DNA of 64,000 nucleotides from Sandaracinaceae bacterium (GCA_040218145.1 JAVJQK010000104.1:208730-272729); one strand, 5' to 3'. Positions 8,004 through 17,259 are shown, numbered from the stretch's first letter. Notes: generated by a model from the sequence alone, not told the origin. Numbers and translations: made by a program.

Positions 8004-9518
8004 TTAGAGCAGACTCATCAGGTGGTCTTTGATCCCGAGTCGCGTTTCTTCGTCCGGCGCGTTCCCCATGGCGCGTTCCCACATCTCGATGGCCTTGTGT
8101 TTGAAGCCGGCGCGTTGATAGAGGACGGCGAGGTTCTTGAGCGCGGAGAAGTTTCGCGGGGACAGGTCGACGCTGGTCTCGAGAGACTCGATGCCTTCGA
8201 AGAGCTGGTCACGTCGGCCGTAGAGCAATCCGAGGTGGTAGTGTAACCGGAACGCGAGCGGATCGAGACCCACCCCGCGCTGAAGGTGCTCGATCGCGTC
8301 GTCCAGGTGTCCGTTGCGATACGCCTCGATCCCCTTCCCGAGGCAATCGGAGGCTTCGTCGGTGAGCTGCTCCGCGGGCTCGTCCTCTTTGCCCTCGAGG
8401 ACCCGCTCCACCGCCTGGACGACCTCGCTGATCTTGAACGGCTTCTCGAGGAAGTCGGCCACCCCGTACGACTGCTTCAGGTCCTCGGCGAAGCGCCAGC
8501 CACGGTAGACCGCGCTGACCATGATGATCGGGATGTGGCCGTACTTCTTGCTGCCCTTGATCCGGCGGCAGATGTCGAAGCCGTGGATCTCCGGGAGCAT
8601 CGCGTCGAGGAGGATCGCGTTCGGCTCGTGCTCGCGCACCATCGCGAGCGCCTCCGAACCCTTGGCCGCCTCGAGCACCGTCATGTCCCGCTCCGTCAGC
8701 ACCCGGCGCAGCATGCGGCGGATGTCGTCCTCGTCGTCGACGATCAGTACGACGCGTTCGCCCGCGACCTGAGGGCCCTCCCCTTTCTCGGGCGCCGTCG
8801 GCAGCGGCGCGACGCGAGAGGCGAAGGCGGGATCGAGGGTCGGGAGCCGACGCGGGGCCTTGCGGTCGACCGGGATGGGAGGCGGATCTAGCAGCCCGCT
8901 GTCCTCCTTCGTCACCACCGCCACCTCGGGGGTGCTCGGCGGGCGGAAGCGGGGCGCGGAGGGCCGGTGTTTCGGGTGTCGGGGCGGCGGGGGCGGCTCA
9001 GGGCGGCTCAGGCCGAGCTCCGCGAGGTAGTCCTCGGGGGCGTGCGGCCCGACGTAGAACTCCTCACCCTGCTCGAGCGCCGCGTACGCGATCTCGATGA
9101 TGTGCTCGAGGGGCCGCGCCACGGCCACGTAGGGGAAGACCTTCCGGCCGGTGACGAACTCGATCTCGTCCGTGACCCGGCGGTCCGAAGGATCGGCCAT
9201 GGCCAGGAAGAGGTGCTCGTCCTTCACCGAGAAGGGCAGGATCAGGTACTGCCGCGCGATGTCGTGCGGGATGAGCCTCAGGTTCTCGAGCGGCACCACC
9301 GTCTGCGCGAGATCGATCCCCGGCAGCCCGTGCTGCTCGCTCAAGGCGCGCAACATGTCGACCTCGTCCACTTTGCCGGTCTCCACCGCCGCGGAGCCCA
9401 GGCGCGCGCCAGGGTGCTCGCGCTGGTGCTCGAGCAGCTCGTCGAGCTCCGAGTTGGTCACGAGCTTCTGCCGAAGCAGAATCTTCCCGAGCTGCTTTTT
9501 GTCGCCGGAGCCGGACAT
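8004..9518 (-). CDS. MshEN domain - response regulator receiver - TPR protein
   Basis: About 504 residues with an unusual order: an N-terminal MshEN/GspE-PilB N-terminal domain (LGKILLRQKLVTNSELDELL ... IPHDIARQYLILPF); a Pro-rich linker; a receiver domain from about 255 with VVLIVDDEDDIRRM, phosphoacceptor in ILLDAMLPEIHG and the Lys in FLEKPF; and two or three C-terminal TPRs. MshEN modules bind nucleotides, some c-di-GMP, and normally sit on type IV pilus or secretion ATPases; no ATPase follows here. Start ATG 9518 is preferred because it abuts the domain; an in-frame ATG at 9593 is possible. Probably co-transcribed with the AgmX-like gene. Confidence 0.88.
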   Translation of the reverse strand: MSGSGDKKQLGKILLRQKLVTNSELDELLEHQREHPGARLGSAAVETGKVDEVDMLRALSEQHGLPGIDLAQTVVPLENLRLIPHDIARQYLILPFSVKDEHLFLAMADPSDRRVTDEIEFVTGRKVFPYVAVARPLEHIIEIAYAALEQGEEFYVGPHAPEDYLAELGLSRPEPPPPPRHPKHRPSAPRFRPPSTPEVAVVTKEDSGLLDPPPIPVDRKAPRRLPTLDPAFASRVAPLPTAPEKGEGPQVAGERVVLIVDDEDDIRRMLRRVLTERDMTVLEAAKGSEALAMVREHEPNAILLDAMLPEIHGFDICRRIKGSKKYGHIPIIMVSAVYRGWRFAEDLKQSYGVADFLEKPFKISEVVQAVERVLEGKEDEPAEQLTDEASDCLGKGIEAYRNGHLDDAIEHLQRGVGLDPLAFRLHYHLGLLYGRRDQLFEGIESLETSVDLSPRNFSALKNLAVLYQRAGFKHKAIEMWERAMGNAPDEETRLGIKDHLMSLL

Positions 9519-9673
9519 CGAGGCCGAGTCGCACTGATCCGCTCGGGTGGCCCGACCTTCGGGTCCCGCGCGCATGCTCGACTCGTCGGGCATGGTAGCC
9601 GAGGGGCGGCTCGCTGTTCAACGACAGTCCGCCGACAGTTCGTCGGTGGCCGGACGATCGCGGCGCGGGAGCC

Positions 9674-10153
9674 TCAAATGCCCGAGACGATACGGAATTG
9701 GTCGTCTTCGCGGACGAGCTCGATCCGGTTGTCCCGCAGGCGGGTCTCCCAGCGATCGCCCTCGGGGGTCGCGATCTTGAACGACGCCGTGTAGGTGTAG
9801 TCGACCATGATGCGGCTGGGCCGGTACTCGATGTTCCGGTACCGCATCTCGTAGCGGACATCGAGGAGCTGATCGAAGCGCCCCAGCTGCTCCCGGAGGC
9901 GGTCGTAGTCGCGGTCGTCGTCGGGCGAGATGGTGCCGTTGTCGTCCAGGAACTGCTCCGAGACGAGGGCGAGGATGCCGCCCACGTCGCGGCGCTCGAC
10001 CGCGTGGCGGTACTCCTCGACGAAGTCGATGACGGCGCGGTTCTCCGCGTTGTCCGGCACGTCCGTGTTCGGGATGTTCTCGGGCCCGCAGCCGCCCGCG
10101 AGGAGGCCGAGGAGCGCGAGGGCGAGGCAGGGGATGATAAAGCGGTGCGTCAT
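9674..10153 (-). CDS. lipoprotein with SnoaL/NTF2-like fold
   Basis: A 159-residue lipoprotein with signal MTHRFIIPCLALALLGLLAG and lipobox Cys22. The mature region begins helix VIDFVEEYRHAVERRDVGGI followed by beta strands, the pattern of SnoaL-like/DUF4440 NTF2-fold proteins. No catalytic residues are evident. It is divergent from the FprA-type reductase gene, sharing a 118-bp intergenic region. Confidence 0.75.
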   Translation of the reverse strand: MTHRFIIPCLALALLGLLAGGCGPENIPNTDVPDNAENRAVIDFVEEYRHAVERRDVGGILALVSEQFLDDNGTISPDDDRDYDRLREQLGRFDQLLDVRYEMRYRNIEYRPSRIMVDYTYTASFKIATPEGDRWETRLRDNRIELVREDDQFRIVSGI

Positions 10154-10254
10154 CGAAGCTCGAAACCGAACGGGGAGCGGCGGCCAGGGTATTCCGCGCC
10201 GCGGAGCCGGGGCGCATTTTTGACGCGCTCCCCTCTCGGGGGCAAGTCGACCGT

Positions 10255-10262
10255 GCTAAGAA
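10255..10262 (+). promoter_or_regulatory. candidate extended -10 (TGCTAAGAA-like) of the reductase gene
   Basis: TGCTAAGAA (TAAGAA at 10257-10262) ends 9 nt before ATG 10272, compatible with a leaderless or near-leaderless mRNA. Confidence 0.3.
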
Positions 10263-10271
10263 CCGCGCGCC

Positions 10272-11576
10272 ATGACCAAGCACGTCGCGATCGTCGGGAG
10301 TGGCCCGGCGGGGTTCTACGCCGCCGAGGCCATCTGCAAGAAGGAGCCGGAGGTTCGGGTCGACATCCTCGACCGTCTCCCCACTCCCTACGGGCTCGTT
10401 CGGAGCGGCGTCGCCCCCGACCATCAGGGCACGAAGAACGTCTGGCGCGTCTTCCACCGCACCGCGCAGCGCGAGCAGGTGCAGTACGTGGGCAACGTCG
10501 AGGTGGGCCGCGACGTCGGCGTGCCGGAGCTGCTGGAGCTCTACGACGCGGTCGTGCTCGCGGTGGGCGTGACCGACGACCGCAAGCTCGGCATCGAGGG
10601 CGAGGACCTGCCCGGGGTCTACGGCTCGCGCGCGCTGACCGCCTGGTACAACGGCCACCCCGACTTCGCCGACCTGGACCCCGACCTGCGTGGTCCCGGC
10701 ATCGCGGTGATCGGCAACGGCAACGTCGCGGTCGACGTGGTGCGCGTGCTCGGCCGCACCCGGCCGGAGATGGTCAAGACCGACCTGCCCGACTACGCGA
10801 TGAAGAAGATCGAGGCGTCGGACTACACCGACATCTACATGCTCGGGCGGCGCGGCCCGCTGCAGGCCAGCTTCACCACCGCGGAGCTGCGTGAGCTGGG
10901 CGACATGAGCCAGACCGTGGCCGTGGTGCAGAAGGAGCAGCTCCCGGGCGAGTTCACGGTCGACGATCCGAAGCAGCAGCGGCTCTTCGAGAAGATCGTC
11001 GACACGCTCCGCGGCTACTCGGAGAACGACCCGACCAGCAAGCCCAAGCGGCTGCACATGCGCTGGTTCGCCTCGCCGGTGCGCGTGCTCGGCGAAGACC
11101 GGGTCACCGGGCTCGAGGTGGCGGTGACGAAGATCGACGAGGACGGCCGCGCGGTGAAGACCGGCGAGACCTACGTGATCGAGGTGGGCACGGTCGTGAC
11201 GGCCATCGGCTACGTCGCGACGCCGCTCGAGGGCGTGCCGGTCGCGAAGTGGGGCACCTGCTTCAAGAACGAGGACGGCAAGATCGCCGACCGCCTCTAC
11301 GCGGTGGGTTGGGCCAAGCGCGGCCCGAGCGGCGTCATCGCCACCAACCGCAAGGACAGCGGCGAGGTCGCGCACGTGATGCTCGACCAGCTCGAGGACG
11401 GCGGGCGCGCCGGGCACGAGGGCCTGCTGAAGCTCCTCGCGCAGCGCGACGTCGCCGCCACGAGCTACGACGATTGGGTCCGCATCGACGCGCGAGAGAC
11501 GGCCGACCTCCCCGAGGGCACGCCGCGCCGGAAGATCACGTCGATGCCGGATCTGCTGAGCGCGACGAAGTCCTGA
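10272..11576 (+). CDS. FprA/adrenodoxin-reductase-type ferredoxin-NADP+ reductase
   Basis: A 434-residue flavoprotein moving electrons between NADPH and ferredoxin. The FAD motif VAIVGSGPAGFYAAEAI is at residues 5-21, the family signature PTPYGLVRSGVAPDHQ follows, the NADP Rossmann motif is AVIGNGNVAVDVVRVL, and the C-terminus has YAVGWAKRGPSGVIATNR. Length and motifs agree with mycobacterial FprA and mitochondrial adrenodoxin reductase. Its 3' end overlaps the HTTM gene by 41 nt in convergent orientation. Its ferredoxin partner is not in the window. Confidence 0.93.
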   Translation: MTKHVAIVGSGPAGFYAAEAICKKEPEVRVDILDRLPTPYGLVRSGVAPDHQGTKNVWRVFHRTAQREQVQYVGNVEVGRDVGVPELLELYDAVVLAVGVTDDRKLGIEGEDLPGVYGSRALTAWYNGHPDFADLDPDLRGPGIAVIGNGNVAVDVVRVLGRTRPEMVKTDLPDYAMKKIEASDYTDIYMLGRRGPLQASFTTAELRELGDMSQTVAVVQKEQLPGEFTVDDPKQQRLFEKIVDTLRGYSENDPTSKPKRLHMRWFASPVRVLGEDRVTGLEVAVTKIDEDGRAVKTGETYVIEVGTVVTAIGYVATPLEGVPVAKWGTCFKNEDGKIADRLYAVGWAKRGPSGVIATNRKDSGEVAHVMLDQLEDGGRAGHEGLLKLLAQRDVAATSYDDWVRIDARETADLPEGTPRRKITSMPDLLSATKS

Positions 11577-12420
11577 AGAGCCGTCGCTCCCACGGCAGGA
11601 AGGTCACCAGGAAGAGCGCCATCGAGGCGCCGAACGTGCTGACCATCGTCGTCGTGTCGAGCACGACGTGCAGGGCGAGGCCCAGCGCCACGCCGAGGAG
11701 CCGCGTCTTTCGCCACGCCAGCAGCGGCACCAGCGCGAGCTCCCAGAGCGCGATCGCGGTCGCCATGCCCGCGTGGCCGACGAGCCCGAGGCCCGCGTCC
11801 CAGAAGACCCCCTCGAACGGGAAGCGCTCCGCGATCAGCCGGAGAGAGGTGCCATCGAGCCAGCGCGGGTCGAGCTTGGCGAGGCCGGCCGCGCCGTAGA
11901 TCACCAGGGCCTGGAGGCGCCAGAGCGTCAGCGGCCAGCGCGGCGCCGAGGGATCGCCGCGCCGGATCACGGCGAGCCTCGCGTCGCACGGCGTCAGCGC
12001 GACGAGCGCGCAGCTGAGCCAGAGCAGGTGCAGGTGGTGGAAATACCGCGCCGCGTCGAGCGCCATGAGCCCGTAGCCCGCGATCGCGAGGAGCAGCGCC
12101 GCGGGGCGCGCGCGGATCCCGAGCAGCACCAGCCCCGCGAGCGGCAGCCGCGCCCACGCGAGGGCGGCGGCGACGAGCCCGTGCGGCGACGGAAGCCCCG
12201 GGACGAGCGGCATCTCGAGCCAGGGCGTCTCCGCGGGATCGGCGCCCGGGGCGTGGTCGAGGCCCGAGACCCAGGCGTGGTGATCGAGCTGCAGAAACGG
12301 GGCGGTCCAATCCGAGACGCGCAGCAAGACGAGGGTCGCGACGCCGACGCGCAAGATGGCGTAGACGAGCGGGTCCACCTCGCCCGCCCAGAGCGCGTCC
12401 CAGCGCGCCCGCACGCTCAC
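11536..12420 (-). CDS. HTTM-domain (vitamin K-dependent carboxylase-like) membrane protein
   Basis: A 294-residue polytopic membrane protein. The N-terminal DPLVYAILRVGVATLVLLRV, an internal RYFHHLHLLWLSCALVALTP and YGAAGLAKLDPRWLDGTSL are characteristic of HTTM proteins, which resemble the membrane part of vitamin K-dependent gamma-carboxylase. The GTG at 12420 overlaps the upstream gene's stop (GTGA); earlier starts are shadow. It ends a three-gene operon with a membrane-anchored partner and a calcium-repeat lipoprotein. Carboxylation activity is not established for bacterial HTTM proteins. Confidence 0.82.
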   Translation of the reverse strand: MSVRARWDALWAGEVDPLVYAILRVGVATLVLLRVSDWTAPFLQLDHHAWVSGLDHAPGADPAETPWLEMPLVPGLPSPHGLVAAALAWARLPLAGLVLLGIRARPAALLLAIAGYGLMALDAARYFHHLHLLWLSCALVALTPCDARLAVIRRGDPSAPRWPLTLWRLQALVIYGAAGLAKLDPRWLDGTSLRLIAERFPFEGVFWDAGLGLVGHAGMATAIALWELALVPLLAWRKTRLLGVALGLALHVVLDTTTMVSTFGASMALFLVTFLPWERRLFRTSSRSADPAST

Positions 12421-12839
12421 TCGCACGCGCGCTCCAGGCTCCGATCGTCGAGCGGCGCGCCCGCGCCGTCCTGGAACTCGATCCGCACGTGCACGCGCGC
12501 GCGGCGCGGGTCCTGTCGGCACGCCAGCTCGGCCAGCGCCTCGAGCCGGCCCGCGACGAGGCGCGCCTGGGTCTCTCCGAGCCGGAAGGCGTCGCTCCCC
12601 CCGAGCACCCGGCGGGCGTCGCGCGTCGCGTGCGGGAGCAGCGCGCGGACGGGCAGCTGATAGGCCGTTCCATCGCGCCGCTCCTCGAAGAGCGTGAGCC
12701 GATAGCGGACCGGCTCGGTGAACATGCGGAAGCCCCCGACGGGGGTGACCTCCAGCGCCGCGAGCGCGGGCAGGAGGAGCATGGCCAGCACGGCCGCGAG
12801 CAGCGCCGCGTCGGGCGGGCGGCGCCGCTCGGGCGTCAT
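12417..12839 (-). CDS. small membrane-anchored partner of the HTTM protein
   Basis: A 140-residue protein with one N-terminal membrane helix (AALLAAVLAMLLLPALAALE) and a soluble extracytoplasmic domain ending in a conserved-looking RVHVRIEFQDGAGAPLDDRS. Its ATG at 12839 shares one base with the upstream stop (TGATG) and its stop overlaps the HTTM start (GTGA), so all three genes are translationally coupled. No known family recognised; position suggests it works with the HTTM protein. Confidence 0.75.
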   Translation of the reverse strand: MTPERRRPPDAALLAAVLAMLLLPALAALEVTPVGGFRMFTEPVRYRLTLFEERRDGTAYQLPVRALLPHATRDARRVLGGSDAFRLGETQARLVAGRLEALAELACRQDPRRARVHVRIEFQDGAGAPLDDRSLERACE

Positions 12840-13693
12840 CAGATCAGGATCGGGCAGAACCCCGGCATCACGAGCACGACCACCTCGGTCGCGATCGCGT
12901 CGCCGCCCACCGTGGCGCGGAGCGTGACCACCGACGTCGGCGGCGAGGGGTTCTCGATGCCGCGCGCGGAGCCGACCGAGAAGGTGAGCACCGAGCCCGG
13001 CCGCACGTTGGTGAACGTGGTGTCCGACGCGTCGCCGGCCGGCATCCCGTCGGGGTGCGAGGCGGAGACCGCGGCGACCACCGTGAACTGCCCCTCGAAG
13101 GGCAGGTAGCCGTCGGTGTTCGCCAGCTCGAGCGCCACGGTCGCGTCGAGGGAGACCGTCGCGTCGTCCGGGATGGTCACGGTGACGCTCGCCGTGCCGC
13201 CGTGGCACTCGACCTCGTGGACCGCGAGCGCGCCGTCGGCGCAGCCGCCGAAGCCGACCTCGTCGAGATCCGAGCAGCCGTCTCCGTCGGAGTCGGCCAG
13301 GCACGCGTCGGTCCCGGCCTCGCGCTCGTTCGCGTCGGGCAGGCCGTCGTCGTCGCTGTCGAGGTCGAGGTAGTCGTCGAACATGTCCGTGTCGCAGTTA
13401 CGCGGACGAGTGCAACCCGGGTTGTCGTGACCGCGCTCGTCGGTGTCGGAGTTCCCGTCCCCGTCCGAGTCGGTGTCGATGATGTTCTCCAGGCCGTCCC
13501 CGTCGAAGTCGCCGTCGCCCTCGTAGAGGTCGATGATGCCGTCTCCGTCGGTGTCCCGGTTCATGCGCTCACACAGCGGGCGTGGGCCCTGGTCCGCCAT
13601 GACGCCGGCGTCGTCGTTGCGATCGTGGCTGCAGAAGCAGCCCGAGATGAAGAACGCACAGAGCGAAGCGAAGACGAGCACCAGGTGACGCAT
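12839..13693 (-). CDS. lipoprotein with thrombospondin type-3 (calcium-binding) repeats
   Basis: A 284-residue lipoprotein: signal MRHLVLVFASLCAFFISG with lipobox Cys at 19-21 (GCFCS). Residues about 48-150 carry five or so TSP3-type acidic repeats (DTDGDGIIDLYEGDGDFDGD, DTDSDGDGNSDTDE, DLDSDDDGLPDANE, DSDGDGCSDLDE) expected to bind Ca2+. The C-terminal 130 residues are a beta-rich domain rich in Val/Thr. First gene of the HTTM operon, so it is a possible substrate or partner, an inference only. Confidence 0.85.
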   Translation of the reverse strand: MRHLVLVFASLCAFFISGCFCSHDRNDDAGVMADQGPRPLCERMNRDTDGDGIIDLYEGDGDFDGDGLENIIDTDSDGDGNSDTDERGHDNPGCTRPRNCDTDMFDDYLDLDSDDDGLPDANEREAGTDACLADSDGDGCSDLDEVGFGGCADGALAVHEVECHGGTASVTVTIPDDATVSLDATVALELANTDGYLPFEGQFTVVAAVSASHPDGMPAGDASDTTFTNVRPGSVLTFSVGSARGIENPSPPTSVVTLRATVGGDAIATEVVVLVMPGFCPILI

Positions 13694-13803
13694 GGCAGAA
13701 GAATGCCACCCCCGAGGATCCTGGCAATGGCCGAGGGCGACGTGACGGCTCGATGCATCGATAGAAAGTGCCGCCGACGGCGTTTCGGGGCAGGCTCGTC
13801 TCG

Positions 13804-14589
13804 ATGGAGCCCGAGCGTGACGAGGAGCCGGAGGGCGGCGGGACGCGGTTCGCGCTCGTCGTGGCCTGCGTCGCGATCACGATCGTCAACACCGTCGTTC
13901 CGTTCGGGGACGTCATCCTCTACCCGTTCACCCTCTTCGGGACCTGGGTCCACGAGATGGGCCACGGCCTGACGGCGCTCGCGCTCGGCGGGCAGCTCGA
14001 CGCGCTCGAGATCTTCTGGAACGCGTCCGGGCTCGCCCACTGCCGGGGCTACGAAGACGGCTGGCCGCGCGCGCTGGTCTCGATGGGCGGGCTGCTCGCC
14101 CCTCCCCTGCTCGGCGCGTTCATCCTCGCCTTCGCGCGTGGCCCGCGCCGCGCGACGATGGTGCTCTGGGGCCTCTCTGCGGTCATGCTGCTCAGCGTCG
14201 CGCTCTGGGTGCGGAGCGCGGCGGGCTTCGTCGCGGTGCCCGGCGTCGCGTTCCTGATCGGGCTGCTCGCGAAGGAGGGCAGCCCCACCCTCAAGCACGT
14301 CGGCGCGCAGGGCCTGGGCGTGCTCCTGGCGCTCGATACGATCTTCGGCGTCGACTACCTCTTCACCTCGACCGCCTTCATCGACGGGGAGGAGCGCGCG
14401 TCGGACGTGGCCAACATCGCGTCGAGCGTGGCCGGCCACTGGCTGCTCTGGGGCGTCGTGCTCGCGGTGATCTCCTTCGCGCTGCTGGCGCTCGGGCTGA
14501 AGCTCGCGTGGATGTCGCCGATGCGGCTCGGCCGGCCTTCGATGCGAGAAACGAGCGAGCCCTTTCCGAGCGACGACTCCTCGGCGTAG
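13804..14589 (+). CDS. M50-family (M50B-like) membrane metalloprotease
   Basis: A 261-residue polytopic membrane protein. The zinc motif HEMGH lies in the second hydrophobic segment (GTWVHEMGHGLTALALGG), followed by five or six more membrane helices, as in M50B-like peptidases. ATG 13804 is chosen because the upstream GTG at 13768 only adds a basic tail with no supporting signal. A downstream hypothetical gene starts 9 nt after its stop. Substrate unknown. Confidence 0.82.
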   Translation: MEPERDEEPEGGGTRFALVVACVAITIVNTVVPFGDVILYPFTLFGTWVHEMGHGLTALALGGQLDALEIFWNASGLAHCRGYEDGWPRALVSMGGLLAPPLLGAFILAFARGPRRATMVLWGLSAVMLLSVALWVRSAAGFVAVPGVAFLIGLLAKEGSPTLKHVGAQGLGVLLALDTIFGVDYLFTSTAFIDGEERASDVANIASSVAGHWLLWGVVLAVISFALLALGLKLAWMSPMRLGRPSMRETSEPFPSDDSSA

Positions 14590-14598
14590 CCTCGCCGC

Positions 14599-15270
14599 GT
14601 GGAGCAAGCGCTCGTCGAAGAGGCCGTGGAGCGGGGCGAGCTGAGGCGCGACGCGCTGGAGCTCCTCTCGCTGCTCGACGATCCAGCCGCGCGCCGCGCG
14701 CTCGGGGCGATGCCGCTCGAGCTGACCGAGGCGCCCGGCCAGGCGTGGCTGCCGGAGCGCGACCTCCCGTCCGAAGCCTGGCGCTCGATGGCCGACTGGC
14801 TCGATCGCCTGGACGCCGCGCCGATCCGCGCGGCGGCGCGCGCGGTGGTGCTGCAGATCGCCGAGCGACTCGACCCCGAGGACGAGCCGCCGGCCGTGGT
14901 GCACGAGGGCCTGCACACCGGGCCGAACGGCGCGCTGGTCATCTCCGCGGCGGACGCGAAGGCCTGGTTCCCGCTGAGCGCGCTCGTCCGGCGCGCGGCC
15001 GCCGCGAGCGGGTTCGAATGGCCCGGAGCGCTGAGGGAGCGAAGCAAGGCGCGCCTGTGCGCCGAGCTGGCCGGGCTCGACTGGCGCGCCGTGTGGGCCG
15101 CGCGATGGCTCGCGGAGCTGGGCGAGGAGCGCGGGGACGATCGCGTCGCGGGCGCGGCGGCCTGCGTCGGGGCCTACGCCGAGGGCGTGCTCGGTCGGGC
15201 CGAGACGCGCCGCGTCTTCCGCGAGGCGCTGCTCGCGCACATCAGCCGATCTCCGGCCGCATCCCGATGA
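14599..15270 (+). CDS. hypothetical helical protein
   Basis: A 223-residue, alpha-helical, Ala/Glu/Arg-rich soluble protein with no signal peptide and no motif I recognise. The middle contains [20 protein letters not shown]. It starts with GTG 9 nt after the M50 gene, so the two are probably one transcript, and its last 29 nt overlap folE in convergent orientation. Codon use (G/C in third positions) supports coding. Confidence 0.65.
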   Translation: MEQALVEEAVERGELRRDALELLSLLDDPAARRALGAMPLELTEAPGQAWLPERDLPSEAWRSMADWLDRLDAAPIRAAARAVVLQIAERLDPEDEPPAVVHEGLHTGPNGALVISAADAKAWFPLSALVRRAAAASGFEWPGALRERSKARLCAELAGLDWRAVWAARWLAELGEERGDDRVAGAAACVGAYAEGVLGRAETRRVFREALLAHISRSPAASR

Positions 15271-15868
15271 GCGTGAACAGCTCCATGCGCGCCGCGGCGT
15301 CCCGCAGGAAGACGCCGTGGAGCTTCGAGGTCGTGGTCCAGCTCCCCGGCTTGCGCACGCCGCGGTAGCACATGCAGAAGTGCTGGCACTGGATGATGAC
15401 GGCCACGCCCTGGGGCTGGAGCACCTCGTTGATGGTGTCGGCGACCTGCGCGGTGAGCTTCTCTTGCACCTGCAGACGCTTCGCGTAGACGTCGACGACC
15501 CGCGCGAGCTTGCTCAGGCCGACCACCCGGCCGCCCGGGATGTAGGCGACGTGCGCCTTGCCGACGAAGGGCACCATGTGGTGCTCGCAGTGCGAGTGGA
15601 GCTGGATGTCGCTGACGAGGACCAGCTCGTCGTAGCCGTTGACCTCGCCGAAGGTGCGCTCGAGGTGAGCGCGCGGATCCTCCGCGTAGCCGGAGAAGTG
15701 CTCGGCCATCGCGCGCACGACGCGGGCCGGCGTCTCCTCGAGGCCTTCGCGCGCGGGGTCCTCGCCGATGAACTTCAGGAGACCACGGACATGGGTCTCC
15801 GCGTCGGCGATCTCCTCCGAGCTGCGCACCCAGGTCTCGTCGGGGCTGCTGTCGTCGCTGATGCTCAT
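15242..15868 (-). CDS. folE: GTP cyclohydrolase I
   Basis: A 208-residue enzyme converting GTP to 7,8-dihydroneopterin triphosphate, first step of folate/pterin synthesis; functions as a homodecamer with Zn. Zinc ligands are visible in [10 protein letters not shown] and in [10 protein letters not shown], and [14 protein letters not shown] is the family signature. Start ATG 15868 (MSISDD) precedes the conserved domain; the longer frame upstream runs antisense into the flavodoxin gene. Confidence 0.95.
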   Translation of the reverse strand: MSISDDSSPDETWVRSSEEIADAETHVRGLLKFIGEDPAREGLEETPARVVRAMAEHFSGYAEDPRAHLERTFGEVNGYDELVLVSDIQLHSHCEHHMVPFVGKAHVAYIPGGRVVGLSKLARVVDVYAKRLQVQEKLTAQVADTINEVLQPQGVAVIIQCQHFCMCYRGVRKPGSWTTTSKLHGVFLRDAAARMELFTLIGMRPEIG

Positions 15869-15959
15869 GGCGGGGGGTGTACTACCAAGCCCTCCACGTG
15901 ACCAACCACACGAGGAGGTTGGCCGCTCCGCGCTCGGTGACGCTAGCTTCCGGCCCAGC

Positions 15960-16418
15960 ATGGAGATTCTCCTCATCGTCGGCTCGGAGATGGGCAACGC
16001 CGAGATGGTCGGCGACCTGGTCAAGGACGAGCTCGAGTCCCTGGGCCACACGGTCGAGATGATCGCCGACGGCTCGCTCGAAGAGCTCGGCCTGGAGAAC
16101 CGCTCCACGCTCCTGATCGTCAGCTCGACCACCGGGCTGGGCGACATCCCGCAGAACATCGAGCCGATCTGGGAGGCGCTGAACGAAGAGCGCCCGGATC
16201 TCTCGCACCTGAAATACGGCCTCGTCGGCATGGGCGACCGCAACTACAAGGACACCTTCTGCGGCGGCCCGCGCAAGTGGGACGCGCTGCTCAGCGAGCT
16301 GGGCGCCGCCCCCGCGGGCGAGAAGCTCTACCTCGACGCGACCGACAACCCGTGCCCCGACGAGGACGCCATCGCGTGGCTCCCGAGCTGGCTCGAGGCG
16401 CTCTCGTCCTCTACCTGA
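15960..16418 (+). CDS. MioC-like flavodoxin
   Basis: A 152-residue short-chain flavodoxin. The FMN phosphate loop is near [20 protein letters not shown], the second FMN loop is [11 protein letters not shown], and the third is [14 protein letters not shown], all typical of the MioC/CysJ-N-terminal type. Divergent from folE; its last 8 nt overlap the CPBP protease gene. It may receive electrons from a flavodoxin or ferredoxin reductase such as the one at 10272, which is only a suggestion. Confidence 0.88.
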   Translation: MEILLIVGSEMGNAEMVGDLVKDELESLGHTVEMIADGSLEELGLENRSTLLIVSSTTGLGDIPQNIEPIWEALNEERPDLSHLKYGLVGMGDRNYKDTFCGGPRKWDALLSELGAAPAGEKLYLDATDNPCPDEDAIAWLPSWLEALSSST

Positions 16419-17160
16419 GGAAGAACACGATCAGGTCGTAGATCGTGTGCGTGTAGACCGCGACCGCGAAGCCGCGGAAGCGGTAGACGGCGGCCAGGTA
16501 CACGCCCGCGAGCGCGCGGAAGAAGAACGAGTCGAGGCGGAACGGGTCCCCGAAGCTGCCCACGTAGTGGATGCCGCTGAAGATCACGGAGGAGACGAGC
16601 CCCGCGATCAGCGCCGCCTTCCACTCCTTCATCTTCAGGCCGCGGTGCAGGGCCCAGGTGCCGCCCGCGAAGAGGCCGACGCGGAAGACCAGCTCCTCGT
16701 GGAAGCCGGCGCCGGCCGCCATCACGAGCTTCTCGAGCGGGTTCATCGCGGGCGGTCCGGCCTGCCAGTCGAAGAGCTGGTGCGTCGCCCAGCCGACCGT
16801 GAAGCTCATCAGCAGCGCGAGCACGACGCTCTCCCCGAGCACGGGCAGCCACTCGGTCGGGCGGATCTTGCCTTTGCGCCGCAGCCACCACGCGGCGCCC
16901 GCGATCGCCGCCGCGTACCCGAGCGTGAGGCCCACGTAGCCGAGCAGGCTGTGCTCGAGCAGCTCGAACGTCAGCCCGCTGACCAGATCGACGCCGTTGC
17001 GCAGCTGAATGAGCAGGATGCCGAGGTGGTAGAGCAGGAAGATCGGGATGGTGAGCAGCAGGCTGGTCAGCGGGTCGTGCCGATGCTTCAGGAAGCCGAC
17101 GAAGCCGCGCTTCTGCGGCGCGCGCTCCGGGCTCTTCTTCCTCGTGGGCGTGTCGGCCAT
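16411..17160 (-). CDS. CPBP-family intramembrane glutamic protease
   Basis: A 249-residue membrane protein with about seven helices. The Abi/CPBP signature EExxxR is present as HEELVFRVG, with the second motif FSGIHY (His) and the third HTIYDL. Start ATG 17160 has a purine-rich GAGGGAGAG just upstream. These enzymes (Rce1-like) cleave prenylated or other membrane-proximal substrates; substrate here unknown. Confidence 0.88.
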   Translation of the reverse strand: MADTPTRKKSPERAPQKRGFVGFLKHRHDPLTSLLLTIPIFLLYHLGILLIQLRNGVDLVSGLTFELLEHSLLGYVGLTLGYAAAIAGAAWWLRRKGKIRPTEWLPVLGESVVLALLMSFTVGWATHQLFDWQAGPPAMNPLEKLVMAAGAGFHEELVFRVGLFAGGTWALHRGLKMKEWKAALIAGLVSSVIFSGIHYVGSFGDPFRLDSFFFRALAGVYLAAVYRFRGFAVAVYTHTIYDLIVFFLR

Positions 17161-17245
17161 GCTCTCCCTCTGTGGGACCCTCGGTTGGACACCTAGGTCC
17201 GCTCGTCGATTCCGCGCGCGCCTTTGCCTCTCGCGCGTGAGCGGA

Positions 17246-17251
17246 TAGTCT
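17246..17251 (+). promoter_or_regulatory. candidate -10 of the biotinyl carrier gene
   Basis: TAGTCT ends 8 nt before ATG 17260; TTGCCT lies 16 nt upstream as a weak -35. Confidence 0.35.
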
Positions 17252-17259
17252 CCCGCGCG

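Noticed and set aside
15009..15021. GGGTTCGAAT, resembling a tRNA T-loop
   Set aside because: It lies inside the coding frame of the 14599 gene and no acceptor stem or anticodon arm can be built around it.
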